From the NCBI GenBank assembly GCA_946807835.1, contig OX327690.1:13302501-13366500 (forward strand): DNA of 64,000 bases. The letters are read 5' to 3'. The notes under the pieces were generated by a model. It was not told the origin of the DNA, searched no databases, and saw only the letters and a list, made by a program, of their open reading frames with translations. This stretch comes from Ailanthus altissimus (taxonomy: Eukaryota > Streptophyta > Magnoliopsida > Sapindales > Simaroubaceae). Of the stretch, positions 35,421 through 46,430 are shown one piece after another (the first letter of the stretch is position 1; every line of letters starts with the position of its first letter). A program made the translations under genes and the position numbers.

Positions 35421-36100
35421 GATATAAGTTATTATATCCATGATCTAAGCATTTTAACGTATTAAAATGTCATGCTATCATCTCTTTTTTATCTTTTAAA
35501 GATAAAAAAGACTACAAACAACTCATTGGTAATCATATTAAATGCAAACTAATTTACAGTGCTGAGAATTATTCTAACTTGCTTATGAATTTAAGAATAT
35601 TTCTAGATTTAAAAAGGTTTGGGTATGTTATTGATCATAAAATACCCAGAGGTATTTCTAATATGGCTAATTTGGAAGAGGTAGAAACTTATTATAAATA
35701 GATAGACGATGATTTAAAAGTCAAATCATACATCACAGTCTCTATGTCTACTGAGCTTCATCTGAAGCATGTGCATATTGATAGTGCAAGAAGTATAATG
35801 CTTTATCCGAATACGTTGTTTGATGACTGATCCCACGAGGACATGAATAAAGGAGTTCAACCCTCTATGTTAAGGGTACTTTATCTTCTGCACCAAAGAC
35901 TTCTAGGAAGTCTAAAGGGGAGAAGAAAATGAAGTAAATACCATCTGTTGGTCCTCGTAGAGGTGACATATCCAAGTCAAGGAAAAGAGTAAAGGCAAAG
36001 AAAAGTGTTTTCATTGCGTTGAGGTTGGACACTGGAAATACAACTATCCAAAGTACCTTGCCATAGAAAAGATAAACCCATTAGGTGTATGTTTACTTAT
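35421..36100 (+). pseudogene. LL5 copia gag (decayed)
   Basis: The reading NHIKCKLIYSAENYSNLL, MNLRIFLDLKRFGYVIDHK, NMANLEEVETYYK*IDDDL, then KVKSYITVSMSTELHLKH matches the copia gag (UBN2-like) core. At 36006-36047 a zinc knuckle reads CFHCVEVGHWKYNY, with the fourth Cys changed to Tyr. A stop or two and a frameshift break it. Coding stops near 36100, where a foreign LTR-like segment starts, and protease resumes near 44620. Confidence 0.8.
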
Positions 36101-37039
36101 GTTGAGTGAGGAATCGCCCTTCTCCCCGAAAGATTAGGTTAAAGCAAAGAACCCTAAGTTCAACCTTGAACCCTAATCTCTTTGCGCAATGGAATAACCT
36201 ATATTTCAAAAAAAAAATAGCAAGAATACAAAGTAGAAAATAAAGAGTATAACATAATCACTTACCCTTTCTCTACCATGAATAATAAATACCCAAACGA
36301 CGGTTTCACCCTAGCGCACATAAGTACTTAGTGTATACCCAATTTTTTCTTTCTCTTAGAGTCTCTCTTAATGCTTAATTTTAATTAAAGGGTTTATAAG
36401 TATTTATATAGGTGTTATTTCATGCCTATTAACCCCTATTCCTTATTGGAGTAAGAGTCTACTTGTTTTGGAAGTCTTAAACTTTCAAAAACTCAAAATC
36501 TGGATCAAAAACGGACTTTCTCTAGCTCTGGTGCCGTGGCGCTCAAGTCTTGACGCTGCGGCACTGAGCCTTTACACATCTAGCACTGCGGTACTGGGAA
36601 CCTATTGTTATAATGCTGGGCATACCGCGTCCAACGCTGCGGTGCTAGAAACCTAGCGCTGCGTGATAAGGGCATAATTGTTATATATTTTCTTATGTTT
36701 TTATTTTGATATTTTATTACTTTATGAGAATAAATAGCTATTTATGTGCATTATTGTTATTTATAGGGACGTGGACAAAATTTAAAGAAATGATGCAAAA
36801 TGAGCAAAAACAGGGACTAAAATACAAAGTTTTTAAAATATGGACCTGCCACCCCAGTGCCACAAGGATTTTTGCCTCAATGCTGGAACTGTAATCAAAA
36901 TAAGAAAATAAAAAAATCGACCTGTTTAAGTTAAATTTCAGTGCCTTAACGCCATCTCTCCACCGCTCCAGTGACAGGCCAGCACTCCAATGCTAACATC
37001 TCATCGCCCTAGCGGTAAGGCCGTTTACACCCAGTGCAC

Positions 37040-38405
37040 TGATAAGGGCGTAAAAGCACTAGTATGATTTGTACTTAACTTTCGTATTTTACTCTAAATC
37101 ATAAAAATTTAGCTATTTAATTGTGTTTTGTTTTATCATATATAGATGCACAACGGAAAATATGACGCATAGAAATAAACAGGAGACGAATCAGACGTAA
37201 AACAAAGAAGTTACGCTCAAAATACGAAAGGGACACTAGGGCTAGGTTCCACAGCACCCAGCGACTGAGCGCCGCGGTGCCTAGGTCAGTAGCTGAGCGC
37301 TGTGACGCCCACAACCCAGCACCGCAGCATCCGTGATGGTGAACAGTACTTGGTAAATAGTAACGCATGAACATTTTTTGCTACAGTAACATGTGAAGAG
37401 TAATTTAAATACAAAAACCTATAAATAGAAGATCAAAAGCCTTAAAAAGAGGAGAGAAAAAGAGAGAAAAGAGGCAAAATCTTAGAGAGAGAATTCACAA
37501 CACACAATCAAAGATCAAAGTCAAAGATTGAAGAACCAAGATCAAAATTCAAGCTTTAAGTCAAGATTGAGGGAGAAGCACATCAAGGAGTCACTTTGAT
37601 TAGTTTTTCATCTCTTTTTTATCATTATGTTCTTTTTCTTGTTGATCTTTGTGAATTGGTTTGATACTTTTGATTTTGTGATGGGCTAAATTGTTTATCT
37701 AGAGTTAGACTATATGAACCTAATATGAATTTGGATTGTGTTAATTTTTAGTTTATGAACTTGATACATTCAATTGATTCATTCTATCTTGTGTTTAATA
37801 CTTTCATTATACCTGATCAATATTTTGAATAATTGAGGAACCATGATGAACTTGACGAAGGGATTCATGTGTTTAGCCTAGGATAGTTTGATGCATGATC
37901 ATAGGATAACAATTATGAGTTCCATCCAGGATAGACATATACCTAGGTGGCATGTATGGTCTAATTTAAACTCAATCTTAATGAAGTACATTCTTATTTG
38001 ATTACCATAGACATATAGATGATTGTTAGAATGCGTTATATAGTCACTTGACCATCGATAGAGGCTTGTGATGAGATTAGTGTCTAAGCTAATCAATTGG
38101 TATTAAGAGATTAACTAAGTGGTTAATGAGTCCAATGAAATATTAGGGGACAAGTCAAAATCTTAGATTATCTTTATTTGTGAATCCTACTCTTTACTTT
38201 TGTTCAATTTAATTGATAGAGTAGATTAGTTAAATAAATTTCAAATTGTGATTTTCTGAATAAAAGTTAAGTAGGTACAATTTTAGTACTTGATTTATAG
38301 AATTAGATTGCATAGTCCCTGTGAGATCGATATCTGAACTTAAAATCTTATATTACTTGATACGATAGCGTGCACTTGCGCTTAGCTATTATAGCATCAC
38401 AATCA
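37040..38405 (+). mobile_element. Athila-A 5' LTR
   Basis: This 1366-bp LTR starts TGATAAGGGCGTAAAAG and ends TAGCATCACAATCA. It is clearly the partner of 42053-43335 (same start, body and end, roughly 6% divergence in stretches compared by eye). A GC-rich array lies at 37240-37335 and TATAAATAG at 37420-37428. The flanks TGCAC (37035-37039) and CGCCC (43336-43340) share three of five bases, so the TSD is eroded or absent. Confidence 0.9.
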
Positions 38406-38411
38406 AGTTTT

Positions 38412-38430
38412 TGGCGCCGTTGCCGAGGAC
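38412..38430 (+). other. Athila-A primer-binding site (tRNA-Asp type)
   Basis: TGGCGCCGTTGCCGAGGA is complementary to the 3' end of plant tRNA-Asp, the usual primer of Athila-lineage gypsy elements. Similarity to the tRNA stops after about 18 bases, as in a normal PBS. Confidence 0.85.
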
Positions 38431-38558
38431 TAGTTTTACCTATTCTTTACATCAATACTAATACTATGCTACTTACTTTTAATTTAGATTTTTATTTTTA
38501 TTTTATCTTCTTCTTTTTACTTTGATTTCCTTTTTATTTTGTTTTGACTATTCATACC

Positions 38559-39893
38559 ATGGAAGAAAACAATGAGTATATCAATAATCCTATATTTGAG
38601 CCCATGATACCACAGAGAGCTTTGAAAGAGTATGTTAACCCAATTACAAGTGGTGTTCAGTCTAGTATTCGACGAGCAACCATCAACACTAATAACTTTG
38701 AGATCAAGCCGAATATTATTCAGATGCTGAAAGAAATTGTACAGTTTAGCGGAGCTCTCAATGACGATCCTAACATGGATATTATAAATTTCTTAAAAAT
38801 TTGTGATACCTTCAAATATAGCGGAGTCTCCGAAGATGCCATCAGGTTGAGACTATTCCCTTTCTCCTTCAGAGATAGAGCCAAGAGTTGGTTGATGTCA
38901 TTGCCGTCAGGATCCATATCAACGTAGAAAGATTTAGCATAGAAGTTCTTAGCCAAGTACTTTCTACCAGCAAAGATGAGGAATGACATTATCTTATTCA
39001 GTCGGATTGATGGAGAGTCATTGTATGAGGCATAGGAACGCTTTAAGGACATGTTAAGGAAGTGTCCTCATCATGGAGTCCCTAGATGGCTATTAGTCCA
39101 AACGTTCTATAATGGATTAGTAGGCCTTTTGAGGATTATTGTAGATGTTGTAGCTAGAAGAGCTTTAATGAATAAGTCTACATATGAGGCTTATGATCTA
39201 TTAGAAGAGATAGTGTCAAACAGTTACCAATGGCCAGCAGAGAGAGTTACACCCAAGAGAGTTGCTGATATATATGAAATTACCGCATTCAATGCATTGA
39301 TAGCTCAAATCAATATTTTATCTAAGAAATTTGATGCATTGAATGACGTCAAAACTTGATAAGTGACATGCGACTTTTGTGGTGATAACCATATGAATGG
39401 GCAGTGTATGGAAGCAGTAAATTATGTGGGCAATTTTAACTGACAACCACCTAACCCATAATTTAACTTCTTTAATCCAGAGTGGAGAGATCATCCAAAC
39501 TTCTTTTGGCATTACAACCAAGAGGAGCCATCTAGACCAATGAATCCCCCAGGATTTTCACTACCACAAGAAAAGAAGCTGACATTGGAAGACATGTTTG
39601 TGCAATATATAAAGTTCAATGATGCCATCCTACAGAATCATTGAGCATCTTTGAAGAATTTAGAGGTTCAAATGGGACAACTTACTACTGTAATTAATAG
39701 GAGATCTCAAGGCACCCTACCAAGTGATACTGAGACAAATCTGAAAGGGATTGTAGAGCAATGCCAAGCCATCAACTTGAGGAGTGGTGAGATCTTACAA
39801 GAAAATACATCCACACCACCACCAAGTATAGAGGAGAAGGAAGTACAAAAAAATAAAGTACAACCATATAGACCGTCGAATCCTTTTCTTTAA
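38559..39893 (+). pseudogene. Athila-A gag, in one frame with eight premature stops
   Basis: From ATG 38559 to TAA 39893 a single frame of 445 codons is kept with no frameshift. It reads FEIKPNIIQMLKEIVQFSG, DAIRLRLFPFSFRDRAKSWL and PSGSIST, then TFYNGLVGLLRIIVDVVA, STYEAYDLLEEI and CDFCGDNHMNGQC (zinc knuckle), and ends with IEEKEVQKNKVQPYRPSNPF. These are the Athila gag signatures. Premature stops stand where Trp (T*KDLA, YEA*ERF), Gln (A*KFLAKYF) or Arg (NH*ASLK) is expected, all explicable as C-to-T changes on one or other strand. No protease or pol follows, so the element was non-autonomous. Confidence 0.9.
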
Positions 39894-40433
39894 GGGCTAC
39901 AGAGGTGTCAAATAAGTGTTGAAATAAAAAAATCAGCAGTATACCAGTCCAGAAAATAATGCAGAATCTCATAAAAGTGCAGAATTCTCAACAATAAAAC
40001 GTGTAGAAACTGGCTTTAACGTGCAGAAAAGTGATAATACAGTAGAAAATACCAGTAACAAATAGCGGAGTTAGCCCATGCGCAAGTATTAATGTGGTTC
40101 CATTAAACACCAAAGAGCTCAAAGACATGGAGATGTTGAATCCTCATATAAAAAAGAAGGCGTTAAGGCATAGAAAGAAAAGAAAGAAGAAGAAAAAAAA
40201 ACAGTACGATAATAGGATCAAATAGAATGGCATAAAAGAAACACTTCACCGGTCTAAGATTCAAGTCTTTCTAAAGAAACACGAGGAGAAAGAGAAACAA
40301 GTTGCTGCCCAAGATCAAATAAAGAAGATGTGGAGGCTAAAAAAAAGAAATCTTAACAAGCTCACATATAAAGATGCTTCCACCATTGACTTTAATCCTC
40401 TATAAGAGTAGAAAGAGCACCGTCAAGCCGACG

Positions 40434-40469
40434 ACGTTAAATTAAGCGCTTATTGGGAGGCAACCCAAG
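40434..40469 (+). promoter_or_regulatory. Conserved ACGTTAA...AAGCGCTT...GGCAACCCAAG block
   Basis: This short block also occurs in Athila-B (53494-53529), although the LTRs of the two elements differ. It can fold a small stem (TTGGG with CCCAA around AGGCAA). It lies just after the gag region. Its function is unknown. Confidence 0.55.
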
Positions 40470-42052
40470 TAAAATTTTATTTTTATTAACTTATTTTTAG
40501 TTTTAGTTATGTTATTTTCTTTTCTTTGTAGGAATAAATCAGCAATTCAAGAATTCAATGAAGCAGCATAAGTAAGTGCAAGCATTGGAAGCAAAGAGAA
40601 CCACATTCACATTCATCAGAACATAATGCTGCATTACTTCAACTTCAGTTACTAGGGGAGTTTCTCTTACTTTTAAATTTATTTTTAGTCTAATTTAAGT
40701 TTGGGGGTGGAAAACACACTTTCTTGTGTTTATTTTGCTACTTATATTGGTTGGTTGTCTTGTGAAGTAAAGTTTTTTTTTAGATTGTTAAGTTTTGGTT
40801 GAGATGATGATCATTAGTCCATGATAAGAAATAAAATATTGGCTGAATTCATTTTCACAAGTCTTCAGGAAATAATAGATGCTTGAGATAACTCTTATAT
40901 TATGATTCTTGGATTGAGTTCAAACTTATTTTTTATCACTTATTCTTGAGCACAATGAAAAAAGCTTGTATTAGTTGAATTTTTTGCTTAGAGTTATTCA
41001 TGCTTAAGTAGTATACCACAATCTCGAGGATCAACACTCTAGAACTTGCTTGATTACTATTTGAAGAGAAATCTTAGAATTCACATGTTTAAAGAAATGA
41101 CATTAGGCCATCTTTGGACCATTTGAGCCTTTTCGAGCTTACCTTATATGTATATTTATCCTTAGTCATCCCGTTTAAGCCTGGTTATCCTTTTTTTTTA
41201 TCTGTTTAACCACATTACAAGCCTAAAGACTTTGAGTTTACTTACTCTAAAATCTACCGGTAGCACCATAAACCTTGAGTTCACTTAGAAATATTCTTAA
41301 AATGAAGAAGGTTGTGGATGTATGAAAGAAGGGTACTGCAATAAAAGTAATAAAGTCTTAAAGGTGCATATCATTCTAAGTTTAAGGGTACATAAAAAAA
41401 AATATTTAAATTCATAATACACCCAACTTAAGAAAAAGAAGAAATTCTTTGTAAAAGGGATTAAAGAAAAGATGGAAATAGCATAAGTTTGGGGGAGGAG
41501 ATGAAGAATCAAGGAAGAGAAGGAATCAAGAGGTTTCTGAGTAAAGTCTAAGTGTTAATAGTGTGATTTGTGCTTTATATATATCTTTATAACTCACCTT
41601 TACGTTTGCTTTACATTACAAGCTAAATAAAGTCCTAAATAGATCCCTAGACATATTTCTACATTAGTAAAGAGTAGTATGAAAAGCAAGCTTATAGTAG
41701 TGTTATAATTGAAAATATGTCGAGATAACATATTCATGTATTTCTTAAGTATTGAATAAATCTAAGTTCTATTTAGCTAATTACTTACTTATTACACACA
41801 CCACAAGTGATCCTTTACAAGGGAGAATGAAGTACTTGATCAACAGTATGAGAATTGTTGAAAGTTGTTTATTGATTTTCTGAAAAGCCTTGTATTATTT
41901 TTAACAGTCTTAATTTGAGACTTTGATGATGATTATTTTATCAATTGAAGCTTATTTTTAATTTTTAGTTTTATTTTTGAGTCATGAATAAGTTGTGAAT
42001 GTTTTTCTTTATTTTGCTTGAGTACGAGTAAAATCTTAAGTTTTAGGGTATT
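40470..42052 (+). other. Athila-A 3' non-coding region
   Basis: No open frame of significance was seen. The stretch 40676-41330 is recognisably similar to 53850-54480 in Athila-B, including TTTGGGGGTGG, TCATGCTTAAGTAGTA, ACACTCTAGAACTTG and GGCCATCTTTGGAC. It ends in a purine-rich tract before the 3' LTR at 42053. Confidence 0.6.
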
Positions 42053-43335
42053 TGATAGGGGCGTAAAAGTACTAGTATAATTTATACCTAACGTTTATAT
42101 TTTGCTTCAAATCATAAATATTTGACTATTTAATTGTGTTTTTTGATCATATATACATGCACGATGGAAAATGTGACGCATAAAAATAAACGGAAGGCGA
42201 ATCAGACGTAAAACAAATAAGTTACGCTCAATATACAAAAAGGGCACTAGGAAGCACCCAGCGATTGAGCGCCGCGGTGGTGAATAGTACCTTATGAACA
42301 GTAATGCATGAACATTTTGCTGCAGTAACTCATGAACAGTATTTTGAAGATCAACTCTATAAATAAAAGGCCAAAAACCCTAAGAGGAGGAGAGGAAAGA
42401 GGCAGAAACTTAGAGAGAGAATTCACAACACAAGATCAAAGATCAAAGCCAAAGATTAAAGAACCAAGATCAAGATTCAAGCTTTAAGTCAAGATTGAGA
42501 TGAGAAGCACATCAAGAAGTCACTTTGATTAGTTTTTCTTCTCTTTCTTTATCATTAAGTTCTTTTTCTTATTGATCTTTATGAATTGGTTTGATACTTT
42601 TGGTTTTGTGATGGGCTAAATTGTTTATCTAAGGTTAGACTATATGAACCTAGTATGAATTTAGATTTTATTAATTTTTAGTTAATGAATTTGATACATT
42701 CAATTGATTCATTTTATCTTGTGTTTAATACTTTCATTATACCTGATCAATATTTTGAATAATTGAGGAACCATGATGAACTTGACAAATGAATTCATGT
42801 GTTTAGCTTAGGATAGTTTGATGCATGATCATAAGATAACAATTATGAGTTCCATTCAGGATAGACATATACCTAGGTGGCATGTATGGTCTAATTTAGA
42901 CTCGATCTTAATGAATTACATTCTTATTTGATTACCATAGACATATAGGTGATTGTTAGAATGCATTATATAGTCACTTGACCCTCGACAGAGGCTTGTG
43001 ATGAGATTAGTGTCTAAGCTAATCAATTGGTATTAAGGGATTAACTAAGTGGTTAATGAGTCCAATGAAATATTAGGGGACAAGTCAAAACCCTAGATTA
43101 TCTTTATTTGTGAATTCTACTCTTTACTTTTGTTTAGTTTAATTGATAGAGTAGATTAGTTAAATAAATTTCAGATTGTGATTTTCTGAATAAAAGTTAA
43201 GTAGGTACAATTTTAGTACTTGATTTATAGAATTAGATTGCATAGTCCCTGTGGGATCGATATCTGGACTTAAAATTCTATATTACTTGATAAGATAGCG
43301 TGCACTTACGCTTAGCTACTATAGCATCACAATCA
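42053..43335 (+). mobile_element. Athila-A 3' LTR
   Basis: This 1283-bp LTR starts TGATAGGGGCGTAAAAG and ends ATCACAATCA. Compared with the 5' LTR it lacks about 75 bp of the GC-rich array (42255-42280 keeps only the core AGCGCCGCGGTGG). TATAAATA lies at 42358-42365. Confidence 0.9.
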
Positions 43336-44579
43336 CGCCCCAGTGATAGCAGCATAGCACCTCAGCGATAGTGCGAGTCCTAATTTATCGAGAATTGAGG
43401 TTTTTAAGCTCAAATCAATCCCTGTAAAAGGCCACTCATTCTCAACCTTTAGAGATCAACCAAGACATACCCAAGAGCAATCCAAGAATATTAAGAATAC
43501 ACAGCACAAGTTTTAGAGAGCAATGAGAGTTTAATTGAAGCAGCTATAGAGAGAGATTCAAGGTGTTCTTCGGCATCAAGAGTTTCTTAGGTAACGTAAT
43601 TAAGATAAATTTGACGTCTATATCATGATTTCTTATTATTTTTGTCGCTGGTCTCTTGTAGCCATGAACTAAAGTTTTTTATAGCGTTAATACTTGAACT
43701 CAATATGTGCGCTTAATTGCCATATCTTTTTAATATTTAATAAACTTAGTTCTTTGTTATTCAAATTACTTGTTCTTAATGCTTTAATATATTTGGCCAA
43801 TATATGGTGAATGAATTGGTAATATTTTTGATAAACTTGGAAGAGGAATCATTATATTTAGACCTAGGTAATTTGATGCATAATTGTAAAGTAACATTCA
43901 ATGTTGCATATGCAAGTTTCAAATTAAGATAAAAATATACCTAATTGGCATGTATGATCAATAAGATTTAATCTTAATGAATCTTAATTTATTACAAGTA
44001 CCATAGGAATATAGGTATTTGGTAAATTAAGGTATACTTGCATACCTTGGAAGAGACTTGTGAATACATTAGTGTCTTGATCAATAACAAAGACTAAGGA
44101 AATTAAATATTAGATGATTAATCATTAGAAAGCATATTGAGGGATAGTATTAACCCTAACTTTTCTCTATATTGTTATCTTCTAAATCTCTTTACATTGT
44201 GTCATTACTTTTATATTTTTTACATCCATTCTTAGATTTTTATTTCTCTAAATAATTATTAGAAAGACATAATTTTAGTAATTGGTTAAAAAGAAGAAAT
44301 TATCCCTATGGGTTCGACATGCGACTTATTAAGTCCCTTTATTGCTTGTTACGATAGTGTATACTTGCGTTTAATTTTAAGGTATAGAAATATTACATCT
44401 GGGCACCGCGGTGCTCACCCCTAGGCGCCACGGCTCTGGGCCCTATTCCAGCTCCATGTTTTTTCTCGCGTCTTCGAGTCTTATTTCACTTCCCCCTTCA
44501 TGTCCCACATGTCCTAGACTTCTCCATATGTGTCCAACATATTCTAGACTTCTTGTGACTCTCTTATTTGATATTCATC

Positions 44580-45440
44580 TCAATTTTTATCTAAACAAGA
44601 TTGTTGAATCATCAAATCTACAACAACTTATTATTAGCATTTTAGTAACTTTTGATACTAGCATAGGTTGGGTATTAGATATTGCATATCCTTCTCACAT
44701 TTGCAATATATTGCAGGATCTAAAGGAAGCTAGACAACATCAATATGGAGAAGTACAGCTTCGTGTGAAAAATAAAGATTTCCTAGACGTAAAAACTATT
44801 TGAACCTTTGAACTTTCTCCCTTTTGATAGAACTATTTTATTGTATAATTTTATTTTGTGCCAAATATTATTATCCATATTATATCTCTTTCTTTACTTG
44901 ATAAGGAGGATAATATACCTTTTAAGAATAGTTTCTTGTACTTACATGATAAAGATAATATTTTGTTAGCTGATTGTTAGTTGATGAATGGTCATTATAT
45001 TTTAGATATAAAAAGAAATGTCTTAAATGTTCAGGTAAATAAGAAGAGGAAAATTTGGAGACTTTGAATGATACTAAATTGTGGCATATATGATTGTGGC
45101 ATATAAGCGTGAGACGTTTAACCCGTTTGGTCAAGGTTGGTAAAATACCTAATCTTACTATAGAACTTTAGCGAGTTTATAAATCTTGCACTCAAGAAAA
45201 GATGAAAAAAATCTCATTTTATTGGTATAGGACACCAGGCCACTAACTTGTTGAAACTAGTACATAGCGATGTATATGGTCCAATAAATTTCATTGCCAT
45301 GGGACAGTTTTGATACTTTGTAATCTTTGTCGATGATTTGTCATGATATGGATATGTGTTTCTGAAACACAAGTCGAAAACTTTTGAAATGTTCCATCAA
45401 GGTTGGGACTATGATCTACCTAATAATGTTTGGAACAAAA
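44580..45440 (+). pseudogene. LL5 protease and integrase (decayed)
   Basis: The protease block reads GWVLDIAYPSHICNILQ near 44668, where copia has 'WVLDTGCGSHIC'; the catalytic DTG or DSG is now DIA. Integrase follows with LVHSDVYGPINF-like text near 45250 and FVIFVDDLS*YGYVFLKHKSKTFEMFHQ near 45320 (copia 'FITFTDDFSRYGYVYL'). Coding then stops near 45440, joined directly to the middle of the 3' LTR. RT, RNase H and the polypurine tract of this element are deleted. Confidence 0.8.
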
Positions 45441-46425
45441 TAATTATCACTTACATATTATTATAATTATTTATCAAAATATAAATTTTAGAGATAAGTT
45501 CATGGTTACACAAATAAAGATTTAATGGTGAAGATTTATATCTCAGATCTTCTTGGATATACGTGACAGGGGAATTATACAAATATAGTTAACCTTAACT
45601 TTTTTGGTTCAACACACTACTTTGTTGTATTCATAACATGTGTATTGATAGTGTTCACGAACTTATGAAAATATTTGTAAGACAAATAGGTGTGAACCTA
45701 GAAAGCCTCACAATATGATGTGTAGCCGTTGATCACTAGGATATCAATTGGGTTGAAGAGTTTGATCCGAAAAACTTTTGGATAAGTAGGATTTAGTTAT
45801 GGCATCTCTTGAAAAAGACATTGTTAGAATTTGACACATATCATTAAAGCCATAAAACTTAATTTATTCTCTTTTAAAAATTATGTTAATGTTAAATTTA
45901 ATTGTTAAGTTTATTAAAACTTGACAAGTGTGGAACACTTGGCACATTGTTGCCACGTTAATGGACAAATGTCCACTTAATAAAAGTCAACAATACATCC
46001 AAAAAGTGTTTTTGTATTTTTGGTTAAGGGTTCGACAATTTAGCTTTAGAGAATGGAATTCGACTTATTTTTGGTATAGTGAATTGTTCGTGCATTGTAG
46101 AGAAAAAAGTCAAGAGAGTAAAAGCTTAAGCGTTAAGCTTTTTATATACTAAAACATATTTTGTAAATCATAGCTATCATTCTAAAGGCCTAAGCCCACG
46201 TTAGTTAAGAACCAAAAATTGTTTGTAGGAATGCTTGAAAGTGAGACTTCGTATGCGAGTTGTCCATTTACATTGGCGATTCTTTAAAGGCATACTTTTT
46301 GTTACTGTAATAGAATTATATTTGAATAATGTAATTTTTGAATTATATTTTATATTTCCGCTGCATGCTGTGTATAACACGCTTTTGCATTTTACTAACC
46401 ACACACACTCTCACACGCTCTTACA
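45440..46425 (+). mobile_element. LL5 3' LTR, 5'-truncated
   Basis: It aligns with the 5' LTR from about 33405 to 34394 (AGAGATAAGTTCATG, ACACTTGGCACAT, ATTTCCGCTGCATG, CTCTTACA) and lacks the first 790 bases or so. The end at 46425 is followed by the TSD CAAAG (46426-46430), matching 32613-32617. The deletion therefore happened after insertion. Confidence 0.85.
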
Positions 46426-46430
46426 CAAAG

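Larger units (their letters stand above)
36664..44397 (+). mobile_element. Athila-like solo LTR D, split by Athila-A
   Basis: The parts 36664-37039 and 43336-44397 form an LTR of about 1.4 kb. It starts TGATAAGGGCATAATTG and ends AATATTACA, and carries the family blocks ACTCAATATGTG, GGGTTCGACA and ACGATAGTGTATACTTGCG near its end. The flanks CTGCG (36659-36663) and CTGGG (44399-44403, one base off the CA end) are a possible but imperfect TSD. A GC-rich array lies at 36845-37039 and is the target into which Athila-A inserted. Confidence 0.7.
36105..44560 (-). mobile_element. Probable minus-strand LTR fragment, split by solo LTR D
   Basis: The segments 36105-36663 and 44398-44560 are foreign to the LL5 frame on either side. 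On the minus strand they show a GC-rich array (44445-44398 then 36665-36520) followed by a TATA-like CTATATAAATACTTATAA near 36390, the layout of the U3 region in the other LTRs here. The ends and a TSD were not established, so the identity as an LTR is inference. Confidence 0.35.

Noticed and set aside
44411..44803. 130-codon ORF treated as one gene
   Set aside because: Its first half is the GC-rich LTR-like fragment and its second half is the LL5 copia protease. The fusion is a by-product of a nested insertion.
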